The notes under the pieces are model-generated. The model was not told the DNA's origin, ran no database searches, and worked only from the letters and a program-made list of their open reading frames with translations. From contig NC_041002.1 of assembly GCF_004193775.1 (NCBI RefSeq), forward strand, positions 34,569,112 to 34,633,111: DNA of 64,000 nucleotides, read 5' to 3'. Each line of letters begins with the position of its first letter. Position 1 is the first letter of the stretch. The DNA is from Glycine soja. Taxonomy: Eukaryota; Streptophyta; Magnoliopsida; Fabales; Fabaceae. Below are positions 57,510-64,000 of this stretch, one piece after another. The position numbers were made by a program, and so were the translations under genes.

Positions 57510-60300
57510 ATTCATTATATTAATGATAATGGTTAAAGATGTTATATGGACTAGTAATATGATTAAAATAGAATATATAAATAAAGATATATTCACTTTT
57601 TAGTTAATTTTTTGAGTTGAATTAATTCAAATTTAAACTATAAAATATTATTATTTATTACAAGAGTCTATTGTAATAGTTGTTGTTAAATCTGTCAAAT
57701 TTTAATTAGATCACATGTAATAAGATGTCTAATTTTACAAATTTCATGTATAATTTTTAAGTGAAAAGAGTGTGTTATAGATCACATATCAAGTAGTAAT
57801 ATAGTTAAAATAGAATACACGAGTTGGAGATAAATGTTAGTTTTAATTAATTTTTGAAATTAAATTAAACTTAAACTCAAACTTTCATGAATAATAATTA
57901 ATAAAATGAATGAATAAACTAAGGATTAAACTAAATTATTTAGAGAATAATGTGATAAATGAGGGCTCTTTGGCAATGATGATTTTGATAGGTTTTCATA
58001 TAGTTGCCGCGCTCTATAGTTTTTCAAGCGACATCCTTGCTGATTCTCCCATCCCCACCACAACCCTACAAATCAGGAATGCTTTTTTCAACTTTATAAA
58101 CGTCACCACAGACTAAAGACAACGAAGCTTTAAACTCTAGTTTAATTACTGTGCAATAATATTGCGGTTTGGTTGCAGGTGTGCGTATGTGAGAGAAAAA
58201 GAGACAGTACTATGATTGGTGGGGTTTTATATGCAGACACCATGTGGAAACCAATATGGTTTGGTTGGTGTTCCTTTGGCTACCCTTAGCCTGCACAAAC
58301 AATAGATTTCATTCGAGTTAAACTAATATTTATTTCAATTTCATTTTATAATGTGTGAATGCAATCTTTTTACATACTACTGGCTATCATATCTACCATT
58401 TATTCAATCGATTAATGAGCATCAGCTTAATTGCTAGAATCGAAAAATAATGTCAAGAAGAGAAAATTCTTGGATTCGATCATGTTAGTTTCTTATTGCT
58501 AGATTGCTTGTAATTCTGTTACATTAAGTTTTCGTTATAGATATTATACCACAGCCGTAATTAGAATGGTCTGCGTTCCTCCTTCTAATTTGTTTCTAAA
58601 TTAAAAAATATAATCTATTAATTATATGTTGGAACGTAATTTAAGGCTTAAGATATCTTATGTCTTGATATATCAATCGCTTTCGGAATTTTTTTTCATT
58701 TTAATTTTGTTTTTGGAAAGATAGATAGTACTAATTGAATAGGAGTAAAGGTTTTAATATTTTAATAAAATATAATTTACTCAATTGCAAATTATATTTT
58801 ACTACAGTGAGTATATTTTTAGTAAAATCTTTTTATTCATTTATTGATTCTTCAACTAGTATCTTTAAGATACTCAATAATAAAACCCTTAAATTTATAG
58901 TGAAAGCTAATTAAAGTCTATTTTTTTATACAAACAAATTGACTACAATGCTTTATAGCAAATTGATCTCGAGTGATTCCCTTCTCTATCTTCATCTATA
59001 TTTAATTGCTAACGTGGGGATGAGTACTACTAACTTATATTTATTATGGAACATGAGGAGGAGGGGCAATTTGACATAATTTATGTTAGTTGGATGCCTT
59101 TATTTTCAAAGCCACCTATTAAATAAGCATTGTGGGGTGGGAACTTGGGATGCATGTGAGGACAATCATGGGAAAATGGGAAGAATTTTTTAGGTTTGAT
59201 GGTGGTGGAGGGTACCCGTCCATTGATTCTATGCTTGCAAATGTTTGGTCACAAGTAAAAAAATATGAAGGCTAAGTGGAAGCTTTGGTCCCCCAACCCC
59301 AAGTTGTTCCCACCTTGACTTTACTTTTGACCTTATTTTTAAGCCTCTTCTTTGTCGTTGCAACTTATTATCAAGCCAGATTTGCCTAAACAGATGTGGG
59401 TTTCTTACTGTCAACAAAAGAATCTAGACAACCATTGGTAACCTCAATTTTTCTTTTCTTTTTTGCCTCCCTTTGTAACTGCTTGGTCCCTTTCCACGCG
59501 AAATTGAAAACAACTCAGCATTTTTCTAAGCACATTAATCAATCCAAGTGCCAATTGCACTAGACCAGTGATTACTATGAATACTTGGAGGGTGGAGGAT
59601 TAGCTCAATAGCGAGTTAGGCATGCTGGTTTATTCTGTTTTTCCTTTGCTTCAAAATAATTATGGTATTTAAAACAAGATTTTTTTTTCAAATAAGTGTT
59701 ATATTAACTTTTTAATATAATATTAATTGTTAGCTTTTTAATGTAATATTAATATTAAGATTGATTTTATAAAATTATTATTTTGTATATATTTATTAAT
59801 TTTTTTATGTACGTGTAAAATAATTAAGGATGATATTCATTTTGAAAGGAAAAAAATATCACTTAAGTGGACTTAGGGATATTTTTTTGTTGAGTGATGT
59901 ACGAACAAGGTGATGCATTATTGGGTTGCTTGTTGAGAGGAACAAAAGATTTGACCCAAATTTATCCAAGACTTCAAGAACTCTGTAACAGCCATGATTC
60001 ACTAATCATTGAATACTGGTCAAACTTTTAGTTAATTTAGTCAATATTCTTCAATATTTTATTTGAGGGAAAATAATTAGTTACTAGTATAATATATCTT
60101 AACTTATGGATCAAGTCATTTTGTTCTTTGGGCCATGATATTTCAGCTGGACCTAGACTAGCAAGTAGAAAGGGTATTGCTAGTGACACTACCTAATTTT
60201 GCTATTGGCACAGCTCACGTGAGTGCCTTTTTGTGATATTATGAAACAGACCCCTAGCATAAACCAAAATGGAAACATGTGGGGGTGAAAAATACATTTA
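57510..60300. other. Gene-free AT-rich intergenic sequence
   Basis: I see no convincing exon or RNA gene. The short frames near 57910 and 59229 lack motifs. CT-rich and GT-rich patches around 58150-58290 and 59270-59500 could be flanks of a host gene lost or lying elsewhere, but nothing supports it. Confidence 0.5.
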
Positions 60301-60640
60301 ACAACGAAATCATGATTCCATTGTATAAGTGTACAATGAAATTACGATTTCATTGCTAATTTTTTTTCAGCCCCATTTATATAACAGAAACATGTTTATG
60401 TTGTACATTGATAGTTATACAACGAAAGCATGTTTCCATGGGGCTATTTTTTCACCACTCCCATTTGTGCAACGAAAACACGCTTCTGTTGTGTAACTAT
60501 CAATGTACAATAGAAACATGTTTTTGTTGTTATACTTTTTTTTCTGATGCACTTTAACAAAGCGAAAACATGTTTCCATTGTATACTTGCACAATGGGAA
60601 CATGTTTCCATTTTGTAAATTTTTTTACGAAAAAAAAAAC
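60301..60640. repeat. Cluster of CATG-centred palindromes
   Basis: At least eight imperfect copies of a self-complementary unit of the form ACAACGAAAnCATGTTTCCATTGTA, such as GAAATCATGATTC, GAAAGCATGTTTCC and GAAAACATGTTTCC, with variable spacers. No coding role. Confidence 0.7.
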
Positions 60641-60879
60641 AACAACGAAATCCATTGTTATTTTTTGTCTGTCAATCATAATTCACTTTTTAAGGACCTC
60701 ACTAAATGACTTGCAACATAATATGCATGACTTATAACAACTAGCAAACTTTATATTCCACACTAACTGGATAAAAAAAATTAGTTAGAGTTTGACCAAG
60801 TGTTAAATGAATACACATAATAATACTTAATACAAGAGGAGTTAACTAAAACAACTAATCCTTAATGATGTCTACTATA

Positions 60880-61450
60880 TATTGAGATCTTACAGTTGAA
60901 TGAAAAATCAACGAGTTGAATTCTTCTATGTGTCGTAGGTACAGTCTCTATCGTGAGCAAGCTTCACGAATGCAATATGTACTCCATTGTAGTGTAATAG
61001 GAGACAGGGGACAACCATCCTTAAAAAACATCTATATTATCTCAGAAAAATGGTATAGTTGAGTTATTTAACAAATCAATTAATTTTTACAACACTAAAA
61101 GGTCTCTTAAGTAAATGTTGTATACCTACACAAAGAGATTCCCATTAACAAATCCAATTGTAATAAGGTGTTGTTGTGTCGTAGATGGTGTCGTACTCTT
61201 AAGCGGAAAGAAAGTCTAACTTTGGAGCATAGATAAGAAAACCAAGACAACATTATAATGACTAGCAATGACATAACCCATGTAAGAAATGGTCATCCAC
61301 TTGTCATCAATACATGCTATTGGGCTAGGTTTGACATACAAAGAGTCTAACAATTTAACCAGTCTGTCTTGTGTGCAAAACAACTCAACATATTGAGAAT
61401 TCCATGTTCGAAGTTTCCAAATCAAGTTACGTCAAACTAGAGCCCATGAT
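60880..61450 (-). pseudogene. MULE-type OTU-domain protein, C-terminal relic
   Basis: Minus strand from about 61450: LIWKLRTWNSQYVELFCTQD, then DKWMTISYMGYVIASHYNVVLVFLS (61310-61225), stop, TFFPL, TIGFVNGNLFV, stop, and further down a DGCP-like SLQWST region. This is the C-terminal half of the OTU-like cysteine protease domain often carried by plant Mutator-like elements or their derivatives. The catalytic histidine region (usual GNHFVQV) reads GNLFV then stop. Stops at about 61216, 61145 and others make it inactive. The N-terminal catalytic cysteine part is not present. Confidence 0.65.
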
Positions 61451-61651
61451 TCTGTTAGAGATAGGGGGAGCAACTACATGAGCAACATGGAACAACCTAA
61501 GGCTAAAGCTTGAAGCTCAAGGAAAAGTTTGAAGGAGCTTTAGAAGATGTTTTGGCTTTTACGTGCCCAACTCCTTTGAGTGGTGTTTGTATTGGTTGTT
61601 AACTTCATTGTTTCATCTTAGTACATTTAATATCTGTTTTGCATTGTTCAT
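61451..61651. other. Short gene-free spacer
   Basis: Sequence between the OTU relic and the next Ogre-like LTR. I see nothing in it. Confidence 0.4.
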
Positions 61652-61704
61652 TGTCGCAACCTACCCTTTTGCGGGCGAGCGAGACGAGGCTCACGGGTGC
61701 GTCT
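61652..61704. repeat. Start of another Ogre-like LTR, truncated by insertion
   Basis: TGTCGCAACCTACCCTTTTG followed by GCGGGCGAGCGAGACGAGG, the LTR start of the Ogre/Tat kind. It matches the 18860 LTR in the first 17 bases and then belongs to a different subfamily. SIRE-C begins 53 bases in. Confidence 0.65.
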
Positions 61705-62802
61705 TGTAGACAAAGGATCAAGCTGAAAGTTTTGATGATGCCAAAGGATTACATGAATCATATGCTTCTCAAAGATTTACTCAAGACAAAGCAATTAGAG
61801 ATATTCAAGATGGATAATAAAGACAGTCTATAGAGTCTTAGAAAGGATATTAAATAGGAAGGGAATTCCTATTGAAATCGCAAAAGGTTTGGCCAAGAAT
61901 TTTAAGTTAAAAAAAGTCTTTATCAACAAATTTACTCTCTGGTAATCGATTACCAGAGGATGTAATCGATTACCAGTGGCCAAAACTGATTTACAACAGC
62001 TATTAAAATTTGAATTCAAAATTTGCACTGTGTAATCGATTACACATATATGGTAATCGATTACCAGCAGTTTCTGAACGTTTTAATTAAATTTTAAAGA
62101 GTGTAATCGATTACACACTTATTGTAATCGATTACCAGAGGAGTTTTTCAGAAAACATTCTCAACAGTCACATCTTTTTATGTGGTTATTGAATGGCTAT
62201 CATAGGCCTATATATGTGTGACTTGAGACACGAATTTCATAGAGTTTTTCAGAACAACAAGTGTTAATTCTCTAAAAGAGCAAAATTGTTTTATCCTCTT
62301 AAAGATTCCTTGGCCAATTCAATTGCAATTCATTAAGGAATTATTTGAGCGCTCAATCTGTAAAATCCATCTCTTTCTAGAGAGATTCATTCTTCTTCTT
62401 CTACTCATTCTCTAAGGGATTAAGAGACCGTGGGTCTCTTGTTGTAAAGGAATTCTAAACACAAAGGAAGGATTGTCCTTGTGTGTTTAGAACTTGTAAA
62501 AAGAATTTACAAGATAGTGGAACTCTCAAGCGGGTTGCTTGGGGACTGGACGTAGGCACAAGGGTGTGGCCGAACCAGTATAAATCTGAGTTTGCATTTT
62601 CTCTTCCCTTAATCTCCTTTGTTTATTATCGCTTTACATTCATATTCAAATTGTTTTATTTGAATTAATATTTAAGAAGTTCATTGTTAAGAGAATCTAT
62701 AACTTGAAAAGAAAGTGAAATAATTTTTTAATTGGGGAAATAGTTTGGAATATCTTAATTCAACCCCCCCTTCTTAAGATATCTGAGGCCACTTGTCTAA
62801 CA
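61705..62802 (+). repeat. SIRE-C 5' LTR
   Basis: 1098 bases, TGTAGACAAAGG to TTGTCTAACA, aligned with the SIRE-A LTR along its length. Palindromes at 61938-62150, CCTATATATGTG at 62211, C tract at 62764-62770. Confidence 0.95.
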
Positions 62803-62804
62803 AG

Positions 62805-62816
62805 TGGTATCAGAGC
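62805..62816 (+). other. SIRE-C primer binding site (tRNA-Met type)
   Basis: TGGTATCAGAGC two bases after the LTR. Confidence 0.93.
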
Positions 62817-62854
62817 TTCATTCTTGTATAAAGTTTAGAAGCTTCAAGAAAAAG

Positions 62855-64000
62855 ATGGCCTCAGCAAACTCCTTATTTCCAGAAGGGAATTCTATCAATA
62901 AACCTCCAATCTTTAATGGAGAGGGTTACCATTACTGGAAAACCCGAATGCAAATTTTTATTGAGGCAATAGATCTAAATATTTGGGAAGCCATAGAAAT
63001 AGGGCCTTATAGACCCACCACAGTGGAAAGAGTTTCAATAGATGGTAGTTCATCAAGTGAAAGCATAACTATAGAAAAACCTAGAGATAGATGGTTTGAA
63101 GATGATAGAAAACGAGTACAATACAACTTAAAAGCCAAAAATATAATAACATCTGCCCTGGGAATGGATGAATATTTCAGGGTTTCAAATTGTAAGAGTG
63201 CTAAGGAAATGTGGGACACTCTTCGATTAACACATGAAGGAACTACAGATGTTAAAAGATCTAGGATAAATGAACTAACTTATGAGTATGAATTATTTAG
63301 AATGAATGCAAATGAAAATATTCAAAGCATGCAAAAGAGATTTACACATATAGTAAATCATCTAGCAGCCTTAGGAAAAGAATTTCAAAATGAGGATCTC
63401 ATAAACAAGGTGTTAAGATGTTTAAGTAGAGAATGGCAACCCAAAGTAACGGCCATTTCTGAATCAAGAGATTTATCTAACATGTCCCTTGCCACTCTAT
63501 TTGGAAAGTTGCAGGAACACGAGATGGAATTATTGAGATTACACCAACATGAAGAAAATGACAAGAAAAAGAAAGGAATTGCTCTTAAAGCATCATCCTC
63601 AATTCAAGAAGAAAGTGATCAGGATAATGATCCAGATGATGATGATGATCTAAGTCTTTTTGTAAGAAGATTCAACAAGTTTCTTAAAGTAAGAGGAAAT
63701 CAGAGGCGACCCAATTTTAAATCAAAGAAAAGGACAGAAAATTCATCCTCTACTCTAAAATGCTTTGAATGCAATCAACCTGGACATCTGAGGGTTGATT
63801 GTCCCATCTTCAAGAAAAAGATGGAAAAATCTGAAAAGAAAAATCATAGTGAAAAGAAACTGAAGAAAGCATACATCACATGAGATGAAAATGATATGGA
63901 ATCTTCTGAAGATTCTGAAAATGAAGAGATAAATCTCTGCCTTATGGCTAAAAGTTACGAAAGTGATGAAGAGGTAACATCTTCAAATAACTTATCTATT
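62855..64000 (+). pseudogene. gag: SIRE-C Gag, one Trp-to-stop change, partial
   Basis: ATG at 62855 (MASANSLFPEGN), chosen because the SIRE-A and SIRE-B gags start at the same site. Strong homology to SIRE-A Gag: FNGEGYHYWKTRMQ, SALGMDEYFRVSN, and the zinc knuckle CFECNQPGHLRVDC at about residue 303. TGA at 63881-63883 stands where SIRE-A has Trp (AYITWDEND). The frame then continues open to the window edge, so a single G-to-A change is the only visible lesion. Confidence 0.92.

Larger units (their letters stand above)
61705..64000 (+). mobile_element. SIRE-like element C (SIRE-C), runs off the window
   Basis: LTR, primer site and gag of a third SIRE-like element, same LTR subfamily as SIRE-A. 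The right part lies outside the window, so completeness and target duplication cannot be judged. The 5 bases before it are CGTCT. Confidence 0.93.

Noticed and set aside
57910..58116. 68-codon frame with a hydrophobic stretch
   Set aside because: No homologous motif, AT-rich surroundings and no promoter or splice support.
59585..59660. tRNA-like text (GATTAGCTCAATAG... then GGTTTATTC)
   Set aside because: Only a 5' half resembles a tRNA D-arm; no acceptor-stem pairing or T-arm (GGTTCGAATCC-like) follows.

Overview
This window looks like a plant nuclear genome, most likely soybean (Glycine) or a close legume, from a transposon-dense, gene-poor (pericentromere-like) region. The evidence is AT-rich sequence with long AT microsatellites, and plant LTR retrotransposons of the Ty3/gypsy Tekay (chromovirus), Tat/Ogre-like and Ty1/copia SIRE-like kinds whose LTRs carry many GTAATCGATTAC palindromes. 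There are also a CACTA end, Mutator-type MITEs, a Helitron/PIF1 helicase relic and a MULE-type OTU-domain relic. I found no intact host gene, no tRNA or rRNA gene and no CRISPR array. All calls come from reading the sequence; family names rest on remembered protein motifs, not database searches.

Left flank (1-10975): a decayed Helitron/PIF1 helicase C-terminus (415-924), long gene-free AT-rich sequence, two MITEs with imperfect 9-bp target duplications, a possible old LTR, and a CACTA-like end (8315-8702). The CACTA end leads into a segment holding intron-containing fragments of a host macro-domain gene. Next comes Ty3/gypsy element 1 (10976-17970), with LTR, tRNA-Met-type primer site, an open gag, a broken pol and a cut 3' LTR.

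Core nest (17971-55433): a Tekay-type chromovirus carries other elements in both of its LTRs. Its 5' LTR is split by a 22.1-kb minus-strand Ogre/Tat-like element (18860-40966, target duplication ATAAT). That element lacks pol but keeps gag pieces, a primer site of the tRNA-Arg-like kind and a hairpin-rich 3' tandem array. Inside it lie a complete-length SIRE-like copia element (25976-34742, minus strand, duplication GAGGA), a solo LTR (22163-23193, AGAGG), and an unclassified repeat block containing another solo LTR (36169-37155, CAGAG). The Tekay 3' LTR is split by a second SIRE-like element (48332-55179, duplication TTTTT) that has gag and a 3' ORF but no pol. Nesting gives the relative order: gypsy-1, then Tekay, then Ogre-like and SIRE-B, then SIRE-A and the solo LTRs.

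Right flank (55434-64000): AT microsatellites, a third MITE, a block of CATG-centred palindromes, and a minus-strand OTU-domain relic. After these come the first 53 bases of another Ogre-like LTR, interrupted by a third SIRE-like element (SIRE-C) that runs off the window.

Most striking: in both SIRE-like elements whose 3' part is visible, the 3' ORF is preceded by the same module, namely a GTAATCGATTAC cluster, then a TATA box, then about 190 bases to the ATG. This resembles an internal copy of the LTR promoter layout.
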